From the NCBI GenBank assembly GCA_007375675.1, contig VMEU01000001.1, positions 1 through 40,457 of the forward strand: DNA of 40,457 nucleotides. The letters are read 5' to 3'. This document shows, in pieces, positions 7,264 through 14,442 of this stretch; position 1 is the stretch's first letter, and each line of letters starts with the position of its first letter. The notes beneath the pieces were generated by a model that saw only the letters and a list, made by a program, of their open reading frames with translations, had not been told where the DNA came from and did not search any database. Made by a program: the position numbers and the translations under genes. The stretch is from Parcubacteria group bacterium Greene0416_39. Lineage in GTDB: Bacteria; Patescibacteriota; Minisyncoccia; Minisyncoccales; UBA10102.

Positions 7264-9135
7264 ATGCGCGCCTCTCATTGGAAATTTTTTCTCAAAGGAA
7301 TCTTTGGTTTTGCTGCTGGGCTTTTTCTTCTCACCCTCTTTCTTTTTGCGTACTATGCTAAAGACCTCCCAAGGCCAGAGCGGTTCACCGAGCTTTCTTT
7401 GGTTCAGCCCACGAGAATCTATGACAGAACCGGAACCGTTCTCTTATACGAAGTTTACAAAGAAGAACGAAGGGAATTTGTGTCTCTTAATGAGGTTCCA
7501 GACTCTCTGAAAAACGCCATTATTGCTACCGAAGACGCGAATTTCTCCAAGCATTTTGGGATTGACGCGAGAGCTATTGGCAGGGCTCTCTTGGTGAATC
7601 TCAAGTTGCGCGCACCTGCCCAAGGGGCTTCCACCATTTCCCAGCAGCTCATCCGCTCTACGTTTCTCACAAGGAAAAAGACGCTGGAACGAAAAGTGCA
7701 GGAACTCATCTTAACTCTGGAGATTGAGCGCCGCTACTCAAAAGACGAAATTTTAGGGTTCTACCTTAACCAGATTCCTCTTGGAGCAAATGCCTATGGA
7801 GTAGGGGCAGGAGCAGCCACGTATTTTGGCAAAAAAGTTGGCGATCTCACGCACGAGGAAGCCGCAACCTTAGCTGCGATGATAAAAGCTCCCAGCTACT
7901 ATTCTCCTTACGGGACACACCTGGAGCAACTGCTTGCAAGAAAAAACTACGTACTCTCCCGCATGGGAAAAGAAGGGTATCTTACAAAAGAAGAAGTGGA
8001 AGCATCAAGCAAGAAAAAGGTGGTGTTTGCGCAGCCCTCTCTGGGGCTGAAGGCTCCTCACTTTGTGCTCTGGGTGCTAGACCAGCTTGTACAAACCTAT
8101 GGAGAAGATTTTGTGAGAGAAAACGGGCTAAGGGTAACAACCTCGCTTGATTGGGACTTGCAGGAAACAGCAGAAAGAATTGTGCGTGATATTGCAAAAC
8201 GCAATGAGGCGTTGCACGCGTACAATGCAGCTTTAGTTGCCATTGATCCTATGTCGGGAGAAGTCAAGGCAATGGTGGGATCAAAAGATTGGTTCGCAGA
8301 GTCCTCTCCCAAGGGCTGCGCTCCTGGCATTGACTGTTTGTTTGACCCAAAGCTCAATGTTGCCACGGCGCTTCCCGGGCGACAGCCAGGGTCTTCTTTC
8401 AAGCCTTTTGCATATGCAGTGGCGTTCAATAAAGGATACGACGATACAGCAATGGTGGTAGACGAAGAAACAAACTTTGGAATATGGGGCGACAAAGAAT
8501 ACATCCCCAAAAACTATGACGAAAGGTTCCGGGGGCCAGTCACCTTAAGGCAAGCGCTGAGCCAATCTTTAAACATCCCTTCTATTAAGGTTTTGCTGGA
8601 GCTCGCGGGCATCAACGATAGCGTTGCCTTGGCGCGAGATTTTGGCCTTACAACCTTGAGCTCTGACACGTCCTTATACGGGCCATCTTTGGTTTTGGGC
8701 GGAGGAGAAGTGCGCCTTTTGGATTTAGTTTCCGCATACGGCATATTTGCCGCAGAGGGGAATAGAACCCCGTATTTGAGTATTATGAAGGTAGCTGACT
8801 CAAAGGGAAGAATTTTACAACAAAACAAAAACGTTCCCTTGAGAGTTCTGGCCTCTCGGGTGGCAAAGCTTATCACAAACATCCTTTCAGATAATGAAGC
8901 GCGCGCCCCTATATTTGGCGCAAACTCTCTTCTCTACTTTCCCGAGGTTCCAGTTGCTGCAAAAACAGGCACGACCCAGGAGTTTCGCGACGGATGGGTT
9001 GTGGGGTATACGCCAAACATTGTTGCAGGGGTTTGGGTTGGAAATAATGACAACTCACCCATGGACAAAGAACCTGGCATAGTTATAGCAGGCCCCATAT
9101 GGCATGAGTTTATGCAAAAAGTTCTCACGCCTTGA
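7264..9135 (+). CDS. Class A penicillin-binding protein (transglycosylase/transpeptidase)
   Basis: A bifunctional peptidoglycan synthase of 623 residues, PBP1A type. An N-terminal membrane anchor (about residues 9-31) is followed by the GT51 glycosyltransferase domain with the catalytic block ATEDANFSKHFG (E90), GASTISQQLIR (121-131) and KVQELILTLEIER, then by the transpeptidase domain with SxxK at S377-K380 (PGSSFKP), SxN at 435-437 (SLN) and KTGT at 567-570. All key residues are present, so the cell makes its own cross-linked wall. The start MRASHWKFF is chosen over the longer frame from 7090 because only it places the anchor at the N-terminus and it sits 7 nt behind a -10. The last 11 bp overlap the converging dnaN. 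Confidence 0.93.
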   Translation: MRASHWKFFLKGIFGFAAGLFLLTLFLFAYYAKDLPRPERFTELSLVQPTRIYDRTGTVLLYEVYKEERREFVSLNEVPDSLKNAIIATEDANFSKHFGIDARAIGRALLVNLKLRAPAQGASTISQQLIRSTFLTRKKTLERKVQELILTLEIERRYSKDEILGFYLNQIPLGANAYGVGAGAATYFGKKVGDLTHEEAATLAAMIKAPSYYSPYGTHLEQLLARKNYVLSRMGKEGYLTKEEVEASSKKKVVFAQPSLGLKAPHFVLWVLDQLVQTYGEDFVRENGLRVTTSLDWDLQETAERIVRDIAKRNEALHAYNAALVAIDPMSGEVKAMVGSKDWFAESSPKGCAPGIDCLFDPKLNVATALPGRQPGSSFKPFAYAVAFNKGYDDTAMVVDEETNFGIWGDKEYIPKNYDERFRGPVTLRQALSQSLNIPSIKVLLELAGINDSVALARDFGLTTLSSDTSLYGPSLVLGGGEVRLLDLVSAYGIFAAEGNRTPYLSIMKVADSKGRILQQNKNVPLRVLASRVAKLITNILSDNEARAPIFGANSLLYFPEVPVAAKTGTTQEFRDGWVVGYTPNIVAGVWVGNNDNSPMDKEPGIVIAGPIWHEFMQKVLTP

Positions 9136-10249
9136 TGGGCATGGCAACGTAGAGAAATCCTTCTTTTGCTTTGGGCTGCACAAGAACAGGGCTTTCTTGG
9201 CTTGTGAGCCCGAGTTCAATTGTATCGTCATTGATGCGCAAAATTCCGTCTAAAAGGAACCTCCAGTTAAAGGAAGCCTCCTGCTGCGCTCCTTCTACTT
9301 TTGCTTTCATGCGCGAGGCGTGTTCTCCTGTGTCAAGGTTTTTTGCAGAGAACGAAACACTCTGTTCTTTTGGGTCAAACACCATCCTCACTTCATTTGT
9401 TTTCCCCGCGAACATAGACGAGGCCTTCAGTTGGTTCACAAGCTCCGCTTTCTCAAGAAACACCGTGGTCTCACACTTCACGGGAATCACGTCTTGGTAA
9501 CGAGGGTATTCTCCTTCAATAACCCGGGAAATGAGCTGGATTTGGGGAAGCTCGGGCCTCTCTTTGTTTTCATAGTCAAACGCGACAAGCGTTGCAGATA
9601 GAGAGACGCGCAGCGATCCCGCAAATTCTCCAAAAATACCCACGAGCTCTCGGCAGGTTTTTGCGGGAAGAATGAGGGTGGCGTCTAAGGAATTTTCTTC
9701 AAGGTACAGGGTTTTTTCTCCCAAGCGGAAGCTGTCTGTCGCAACGAGTTTGAGCATATTTTTTTGGAACAGAAAGAGAACTCCTGAAATTTCAGGCCTC
9801 GCCTGTGTTTGCCCCGTAAATCCTATAACAGAAGCAAGGCCCTTGCATAGCGTCTGCGCTTCTACTTTAAAAAACGGCTCGTCCCCTTTAAGGTTTGGGA
9901 TTATGGGGAAATCCTCTGGGTTTAACCCTTTAAGAACCGTGGTAAACTCCTTGCCAAAGACTTTGAGATTGTAGTTTTCTGTTGCGAGGGTAAGTTGGGT
10001 TTCTTTCACGTGTGAAAGATATTGAGAAAAGGATTGTGACGGGATAACCGCGCGCCCCTCTTCTTCATTTTTTGATAAAATACGGAAGCGAAGGCCTACC
10101 TCAAGGTCTGTTGCTTCAATTTGCAGAAAATTTTTCTCAGCAGAGATAAGAAGGGAATTAAGAATGGGCAGGGAAATGGATTTTGTACAAATTCGCTCCC
10201 CAGTAGACAAAGCTTCTTTTAAGTTTTCTTTTAGAATAAGTGATTTCAT
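9125..10249 (-). CDS. dnaN: DNA polymerase III beta sliding clamp
   Basis: The ring-shaped clamp that holds DNA polymerase III on DNA. The 374 residues have the normal length and three-domain layout, with family features SLPILNSLLI (26-35), the ATDSFRLG block in the second domain, EGEYPRYQDVIP in the third and the C-terminal peptide VAMPIKA. It follows dnaA on the same strand after a 175-bp AT-rich gap, the standard dnaA-dnaN order. The sequence just upstream of the start shares 23 identical nt with that of the dksA-like gene. No clear Shine-Dalgarno is visible. Confidence 0.95.
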   Translation of the reverse strand: MKSLILKENLKEALSTGERICTKSISLPILNSLLISAEKNFLQIEATDLEVGLRFRILSKNEEEGRAVIPSQSFSQYLSHVKETQLTLATENYNLKVFGKEFTTVLKGLNPEDFPIIPNLKGDEPFFKVEAQTLCKGLASVIGFTGQTQARPEISGVLFLFQKNMLKLVATDSFRLGEKTLYLEENSLDATLILPAKTCRELVGIFGEFAGSLRVSLSATLVAFDYENKERPELPQIQLISRVIEGEYPRYQDVIPVKCETTVFLEKAELVNQLKASSMFAGKTNEVRMVFDPKEQSVSFSAKNLDTGEHASRMKAKVEGAQQEASFNWRFLLDGILRINDDTIELGLTSQESPVLVQPKAKEGFLYVAMPIKA

Positions 10250-10424
10250 CTTATTAGAAATTAACTTTTATTATTAGTAAGAGTATATATTATTACTTAC
10301 TATACTTATGGGTGGGGATAAAAAAGAATTGTGTTAAAGTCCGCTTTATAAAACGTGTGGAGTTTTTGTGGAGAAAGCCACTGGGGAAACCGTGGTCCTT
10401 TTTCGCCTAGTTTTTGTGCACAGG
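10250..10424. other. Candidate replication origin between dnaA and dnaN
   Basis: The 175-bp gap has an AT-rich half next to dnaN (10252-10312, a possible unwinding region with inverted TTAC/GTAA words). The dnaA-proximal half has words near the DnaA box TTATNCACA: TGTGGAGTT (10356-10364), TGTGGAGAA (10367-10375), TTGTGCACA (10414-10422) and TTATACACT (10425-10433, overlapping the dnaA stop). None is a perfect box. The rpmH-rnpA-yidC-khpB block next door is the classical origin neighbourhood. Box-like words also occur in the dnaA-rpmH gap (TTATCCCCA on the minus strand, 11864-11856). Confidence 0.4.
10254..10276 (-). promoter_or_regulatory. 23-nt sequence shared by the dnaN and dksA-like upstream regions
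   Basis: TAATAATAAAAGTTAATTTC plus TAA (minus strand) lies 5-27 nt before the dnaN start and is found again, base for base, at 29022-29000 before the dksA-like gene at nearly the same distance. It could be a shared promoter or operator, or a short repeat. Confidence 0.5.
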
Positions 10425-11780
10425 TTATACACTATATATTCTCTGCCGTATAAGGTTGATTTCCTCAACCAAACTTTCTGACGCCTGGAGCTCTTTCTCA
10501 ATTTTTGAACACGCATAAATAGCGGTGGTGTGGTCTTTTCCTCCAAATCTTTTCCCAATAAACGGGTACGAACTTCTCAACTCCCCTCGTAACAGGTACA
10601 TTGCAACTTGTCTGGGCCTTACCACCTCCTGTTTTCTTGAGGCGGCAATCATCTCTTTTTCCTTGAGGTCATAAAACTCGCTTACTGCCTGGATGATTCT
10701 TTTTGGGGTCACAAACTTGCTCGGGGCCTGGATAACATTTTTTAACAGCCCTTTTGCTTCTTGCAGGGTTGGAGCTCTTGAGTTTAGTTGAAAAAACGCG
10801 ATCAGGCGAGTGATAGCCCCTTCGAGTTCCCTAATATTCCGCTGGATGTTTGAGGCAATGTAGCTTGCAATTTCGTCTGGCACCTCAACGTTTCTTTCCT
10901 GCGCCTTGCTTTTTACAATGGCCATGCGTGTCTCAAAATCCGGGCTTGAGATGTCGGCCAGCATCCCGCCCTCAAAGCGAGAGCGCAAGCGTTCCTCTAG
11001 AGCCGCGATTGCCTTTGGAGGCCTGTCAGAAGAAAAAATGATCTGTTTGCCTCTTTCGTACAGAGTGTTGAACGTATGAAAGAGCTCTTCTTGGGTTTTG
11101 TCTTTCCCGGTAAGAAATTGGACGTCATCAAGAATGAGGATATCTAACTCTCTCCAAGAAGATCGGAAGGTGTCTATGGTTCTGTTGCGGATAGACGTAA
11201 CCACGCCAGAGGTAAAGCGCTCCGAAGACATGTACCGTATTTTTTTCTGGTTCAGGTCTTTGGCAACTTGGTTCCCCACTGCCTGCAGAAGGTGGGTTTT
11301 CCCAAGGCCTGTCCCCCCATAGATAAACAAGGGGTTGTATACAGAGCCCGGACTTTTTGCCACGGCCGTGGAAGCTGCGTGGGCAAGTTCGTTAAACGGC
11401 CCTACCACAAAGTTACTAAAACCATACCGGGAGTTCAGGTTGGTAGACTTATCCACTCGCAGTTCCTGGAATTCCAGTTGGGGTTCCTGGGGAAGGGTTG
11501 GAGTTCGGAGAGCCGCCTCTTTTTGTTTTACGCCCTGCCGTTCCACGGCGTACGACACCTCCTTGAGGTCTCCCTGTAAACTCCTAAGAATTTTAAATAT
11601 GAGCTTATTGTACTTTTGCTCCAGCCATTCCTTGGAGAAGTTATTGGGCACGGAAACCAAAACCTGGCCCTCTTTTTGAGAAAAGATATACGTATTTTTC
11701 AGCCAGGTTGCAAAGTTGGCAGGAGATATTTGAAATTGGAGTTGAGCAAGGGTTGCTTGCCAGAGTTCTTCTTTAGTCAT
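10425..11780 (-). CDS. dnaA: Chromosomal replication initiator DnaA
   Basis: DnaA binds the origin and opens it. The 451 residues have the standard four parts: N-terminal domain I (ELWQATLAQLQFQISPANFATWL), a short linker (about 85-112), the AAA+ domain with Walker A GGTGLGKT (155-162), Walker B ILILDD (214-219) and RLRSRFEGG, and the DNA-binding domain IV with RPRQVAMYLLRGEL and GKDHTTAIYACSKIEK. The start is MTKEELW; the frame is open much further upstream but that part overlaps rpmH antisense and is not DnaA-like. A promoter lies 24 nt upstream and the leader has no Shine-Dalgarno. Box-like words in the shared dnaA-rpmH promoter region suggest autoregulation (inference). Confidence 0.97.
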   Translation of the reverse strand: MTKEELWQATLAQLQFQISPANFATWLKNTYIFSQKEGQVLVSVPNNFSKEWLEQKYNKLIFKILRSLQGDLKEVSYAVERQGVKQKEAALRTPTLPQEPQLEFQELRVDKSTNLNSRYGFSNFVVGPFNELAHAASTAVAKSPGSVYNPLFIYGGTGLGKTHLLQAVGNQVAKDLNQKKIRYMSSERFTSGVVTSIRNRTIDTFRSSWRELDILILDDVQFLTGKDKTQEELFHTFNTLYERGKQIIFSSDRPPKAIAALEERLRSRFEGGMLADISSPDFETRMAIVKSKAQERNVEVPDEIASYIASNIQRNIRELEGAITRLIAFFQLNSRAPTLQEAKGLLKNVIQAPSKFVTPKRIIQAVSEFYDLKEKEMIAASRKQEVVRPRQVAMYLLRGELRSSYPFIGKRFGGKDHTTAIYACSKIEKELQASESLVEEINLIRQRIYSV

Positions 11781-11804
11781 TTGGGCAGATTTTTTATATG
11801 AGCC

Positions 11805-11832
11805 ATTATACCCTGGGCATTGGAAAGCGCAA
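11805..11832 (-). promoter_or_regulatory. dnaA promoter
   Basis: Minus strand: TTGCGC (11832-11827), 16-nt spacer, perfect TATAAT (11810-11805). The ATG is 24 nt further, giving a leader of about 17 nt. Confidence 0.6.
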
Positions 11833-11868
11833 AATAAGAGAGAAATTTCATGCCATGGGGATAACCTG

Positions 11869-11896
11869 TTGACAATCTGTGAACATTTTCTATAAT
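11869..11896 (+). promoter_or_regulatory. rpmH operon promoter, consensus -35 and -10
   Basis: TTGACA (11869-11874), 16-nt spacer, TATAAT (11891-11896), then 7 nt to the rpmH ATG. The expected transcription start coincides with the start codon, so rpmH mRNA should be leaderless. A DnaA-box-like word, TGGGGATAA (11856-11864), sits just upstream of the -35, and TGTTGACAA overlaps it. Confidence 0.8.
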
Positions 11897-11903
11897 ACCT
11901 CCT

Positions 11904-12038
11904 ATGAGTGTTACATACCAGCCAAAGAAAAGGAAGAGAAAGCGAACCCACGGCTTTCTTGCAAGATCCAAGTCTAAAAATGGGAGAAGAACAATCCAGC
12001 GCAGAAGGCAGAAAGGCCGCTGGAAACTTGGCGTCTAA
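11904..12038 (+). CDS. rpmH: 50S ribosomal protein L34
   Basis: Forty-four residues, [18 protein letters not shown] to GRWKLGV, with the family core [15 protein letters not shown] and a highly basic composition. L34 is a small 50S subunit protein. It opens the rpmH-rnpA-yidC-khpB operon; its stop codon overlaps the rnpA start (TAATG). The strong consensus promoter ends 7 nt before the ATG and there is no Shine-Dalgarno. Confidence 0.97.
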   Translation: MSVTYQPKKRKRKRTHGFLARSKSKNGRRTIQRRRQKGRWKLGV

Positions 12039-12349
12039 TGATAGACTTTGAGTCTGTGTTTAAAAAAGGGAGAGGAGTTGGAGAAGACGGCCTTTTTTTG
12101 AAGCTCGCGCGCACAACCTTGAGCATCAGCCGTTTCGGCATAGTTGTCAGCAAAAAGGTTTCAGCAAAAGCAGTGGAGCGGAACAGAAAGCGCAGGCTCT
12201 TAAAGGAAGCAATCCGCGGGTACGAGAAAGAACTCAAAAAGGGAGTAGACGTAGTGATTGTGGTACAACCAATGTTTGGAGCGCAAAACCTTGCAGAAAC
12301 AAAGGCGATTGTTGAGAAACTATTCCGTAAAGCTTCGTTATTTGCATAG
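12038..12349 (+). CDS. rnpA: Ribonuclease P protein component
   Basis: RnpA binds the RNase P RNA and helps mature tRNA 5' ends. The 103 residues contain the family signature AVERNRKRRLLKEA (RNR motif) and FGIVVSKKVSAKAV. The N-terminus is short: the protein begins [12 protein letters not shown], whereas most relatives have about ten more residues before DFxxVFKKGR. An upstream extension in the same frame would run through rpmH (PLETWRL before the ATG), so a longer form using a start inside rpmH cannot be excluded. The first base of the ATG is the last base of the rpmH stop, so translation is coupled. yidC follows after 3 nt. Confidence 0.95.
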   Translation: MIDFESVFKKGRGVGEDGLFLKLARTTLSISRFGIVVSKKVSAKAVERNRKRRLLKEAIRGYEKELKKGVDVVIVVQPMFGAQNLAETKAIVEKLFRKASLFA

Positions 12350-12352
12350 CAT

Positions 12353-13078
12353 ATGGGATTTATTTCAGACATTTTTCACATTTTAGATCAGCCGATCGTA
12401 AACGCATTAACGTTTCTCTATACATATCTGCCCGGGCAGGACTTTGGGGTTGCGGTCATTGTTTTGACATTGCTCTTGAGACTCATTCTCTACCCTCTTT
12501 CTGCAAAAGCATTTGAGAGCCAGAAAGCCCAAATGAGAATTCAAGACAAGGTCAAGGCCTTGCAGGAGCAATACAAGGGGCAGAGAGACGAGATGTCACG
12601 CAAACTCCTTGAGCTTTACCGGGCAGAGAAAATCAATCCATTCGCGGCAATTCTCCCCCTTCTCCCGCAGCTTCTGGTGCTTCTGTCTTTATATAGGGTG
12701 CTCAACGGAGGGTTTGGAGAGGGCCAACTTTCACTCATGGACCCGTCATTTTTTGGGATTGTGAACTTAAGCGAGAAATTTTGGCCTTTTGCAATTTTAG
12801 CCGGCCTTTCCCAGTTTATTCAGGGCAAGCAGACGTTGCCTCTCCAGCAAAAAGAGGGCTCAAAAGAGGGTACAGTACTGCACCCTCCAAAGGACATGTC
12901 CCAAAACATCCAGACCAAAATGACGTATGCGCTTCCTCTTGTCACTGTGGTGTTTGCGCTTCAGTTTTCTTCAGCCTTGAGTTTGTACTGGACCGTCTCA
13001 AACGTTTTCTCCATTGTTCAGCAGTGGCATCTCATGCGCAAATCCGAAGCACGAAATCCGAAGTCCGAAACACTATGA
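12353..13078 (+). CDS. yidC: Membrane protein insertase YidC/Oxa1
   Basis: YidC inserts proteins into the cytoplasmic membrane. The 241 residues form the short, monoderm-style version: no large periplasmic domain, a first segment at about 33-53 (GVAVIVLTLLLRLILYPLS), a charged cytoplasmic hairpin (KAQMRIQDKVKALQEQYKG) and later segments including LPLVTVVFALQFSSALSLYW. The tail KSEARNPKSETL is encoded by four tandem heptads (13040-13067) of the same repeat family that is inserted in ruvC, so the original C-terminus was probably replaced or extended. The stop overlaps the khpB start (ATGA). Confidence 0.95.
   Translation: MGFISDIFHILDQPIVNALTFLYTYLPGQDFGVAVIVLTLLLRLILYPLSAKAFESQKAQMRIQDKVKALQEQYKGQRDEMSRKLLELYRAEKINPFAAILPLLPQLLVLLSLYRVLNGGFGEGQLSLMDPSFFGIVNLSEKFWPFAILAGLSQFIQGKQTLPLQQKEGSKEGTVLHPPKDMSQNIQTKMTYALPLVTVVFALQFSSALSLYWTVSNVFSIVQQWHLMRKSEARNPKSETL
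13040..13067 (+). repeat. Four degenerate AAATCCG heptads at the 3' end of yidC
   Basis: Units AAATCCG, AAGCACG, AAATCCG, AAGTCCG followed by AAAC. Unit length, copy number and the closing AAAC match the ruvC copy at 5728-5755. Confidence 0.85.
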
Positions 13079-13557
13079 TTACCAAAGAACAACTCCAAGA
13101 AATAGAAAAGCTTGCGAAAGAGTTTTTTGAGAAGCTTGGGGCAGAAATTCTTTCCCTAAAAATAACTCTCGGAGAAGACGAAAGCATTCTTGTTGCGGCC
13201 GAATGCAAAGAACCCCAGGTTTTGATAGGCGAGGGCGGTGAAACTCTTCTTGAGCTTCAGCATGTTTTGCGCCTCATGGCCCGAAAGAAAATTGAGGAGT
13301 CCTCGCAGCTGTACTTAGACATCAACGAGTACCAAAAAAGCAAGGAGAGTTACTTAAAGACCCTTGCAAATTCTGTTGCAGACGAAGTTGTATTGCTCAA
13401 AAAAGAAAAAGAGCTTCCCCCAATGCCCCCAAGAGACAGGCGCATTGTTCACGTGGTAATCCAAGAGCGAGGAGACGTGGTTTCAGAAAGCCGAGGCGAA
13501 GAGCCAGAGCGCAGAGTGGTTGTAAAACCTAAGGCGTCGGGATTTTTAGAACTGTGA
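13075..13557 (+). CDS. khpB: RNA-binding protein KhpB/Jag (KH and R3H domains)
   Basis: A 160-residue cytoplasmic RNA-binding protein of the Jag/KhpB family, which in Gram-positive bacteria pairs with KhpA and influences division and envelope genes. The KH loop is seen as IGEGGETL (51-58) and the R3H motif as R122-x3-H126 in PPRDRRIVHVVI. The Jag-N domain found in many relatives is absent. The start ATG 13075 overlaps the yidC stop, keeping the conserved yidC-khpB order. The last 29 bp overlap the 3' end of the converging VirB2-like gene. Confidence 0.92.
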   Translation: MITKEQLQEIEKLAKEFFEKLGAEILSLKITLGEDESILVAAECKEPQVLIGEGGETLLELQHVLRLMARKKIEESSQLYLDINEYQKSKESYLKTLANSVADEVVLLKKEKELPPMPPRDRRIVHVVIQERGDVVSESRGEEPERRVVVKPKASGFLEL

Positions 13558-13936
13558 GTTCTGGGTTAATAACCTGAAGGATTAAAAACGAGGCTAAGAC
13601 AAGGAGAAGCCCGAGCAGGGCTTTTTGTATTCTGTCTTTTGCGTCGGAAATTGCAGTTGGGCTCCCCGCAGAACTCATCCACGTGATCCCGCCCCACACG
13701 AGCATGACAAACGCCGCAAGCCCGGAAATAATCACAATCGCAGAGTAGACCCACGTTGCAAGATTTTTGAGATCTTGTCCACACTTCACCCCATCTTTTT
13801 CTTCAGCTGGAGTGATTTTATCGCAGTTCAACTTGATTTTTCCGAACTCCGGGTAGTCTAAATTTAATGGGATTGCAGATACGGCGAGCGGGCTTAAGAA
13901 TAGCACGAGGAGCACAATAAGAAACGTCTTTTTCAT
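13529..13936 (-). CDS. VirB2/TrbC-like two-helix membrane protein (pilin-like)
   Basis: A 135-residue protein with a signal peptide (MKKTFLIVLLVLFLSPLAVSA), a short outer part with two Cys, then two membrane helices at about 62-86 and 105-124 joined by a short loop, SAGSPTAISDAKDRIQKA. This is the layout of VirB2/TrbC pilins of type IV secretion. The same helix-(G)GxP-basic loop-helix pattern is seen in the proteins at 33072-33524 and at the C-terminus of the 830-residue protein at 24151-26643. It is the last gene of the minus-strand secretion-like cluster. A promoter ends 6 nt before the ATG. VirB2 identity rests on layout and context, not on strong motifs. Confidence 0.7.
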   Translation of the reverse strand: MKKTFLIVLLVLFLSPLAVSAIPLNLDYPEFGKIKLNCDKITPAEEKDGVKCGQDLKNLATWVYSAIVIISGLAAFVMLVWGGITWMSSAGSPTAISDAKDRIQKALLGLLLVLASFLILQVINPELTVLKIPTP

Positions 13937-13942
13937 GGATTC

Positions 13943-13970
13943 ACTATATCATTTTTTATGCAGGAGACAA
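13943..13970 (-). promoter_or_regulatory. Promoter of the VirB2-like gene
   Basis: Minus strand: TTGTCT (13970-13965), 16-nt spacer, TATAGT (13948-13943), 6 nt to ATG 13936. Leaderless layout. Confidence 0.6.
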
Positions 13971-13976
13971 AGCGAG

Positions 13977-14441
13977 TTAGGCGGGTTGCAGAGACAGCTT
14001 GCCTCGGCGCGCTTGTTTGGCAAACCCCTCTAAGGCGTTGAGGATGGCATCCACCTTTTTACACTCTTTCATGTGCGCTCGTACCACAAAGAAGGTGTTT
14101 ATAGGGATCATATTAATAAAAGGGAAAAACTCGAGCATAAGAACAAAGATAAAACGCTTGTATAGCCATTTTCTCATAAACCCTAATTTCCCCATGAGCC
14201 AGACCCATATTAGTATGCCGAAAAAAAAATTGGTGATCATCCCTAGAAAGCCCAAGGTCACAAGGTCTCCAAAGTCCTTGAGGAGTGCCATACAGAGTAT
14301 AAGAAGAGGGAACTTCGGACGGTTTGGAGACTTGGTTACTATTTGTTGAAACTCTTCTTCGGTGAGATCCTCGCCTGGACCGAGTTGCTGGGTGAGCATT
14401 TCGTTAACTTCTTGAAGTTGAGGGGAAGTTAGTTCTGGCAT
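13977..14441 (-). CDS. Membrane protein of the secretion-like cluster, unknown family
   Basis: A 154-residue protein with a charged soluble N-terminus (about 1-45, MPELTSPQLQEVNEMLTQQL) and then hydrophobic segments at about 45-85 (FPLLILCMALLKDFGDLVTLGFLGMI and neighbours) and 97-120 (FIFVLMLEFFPFINMIPINT), ending in a basic tail. I recognise no family. It starts one base after the virB4-like stop on the same strand, so it is very likely co-translated with it and belongs to the same apparatus, perhaps as an extra inner-membrane part. Confidence 0.75.
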   Translation of the reverse strand: MPELTSPQLQEVNEMLTQQLGPGEDLTEEEFQQIVTKSPNRPKFPLLILCMALLKDFGDLVTLGFLGMITNFFFGILIWVWLMGKLGFMRKWLYKRFIFVLMLEFFPFINMIPINTFFVVRAHMKECKKVDAILNALEGFAKQARRGKLSLQPA

Positions 14442-14442
14442 A

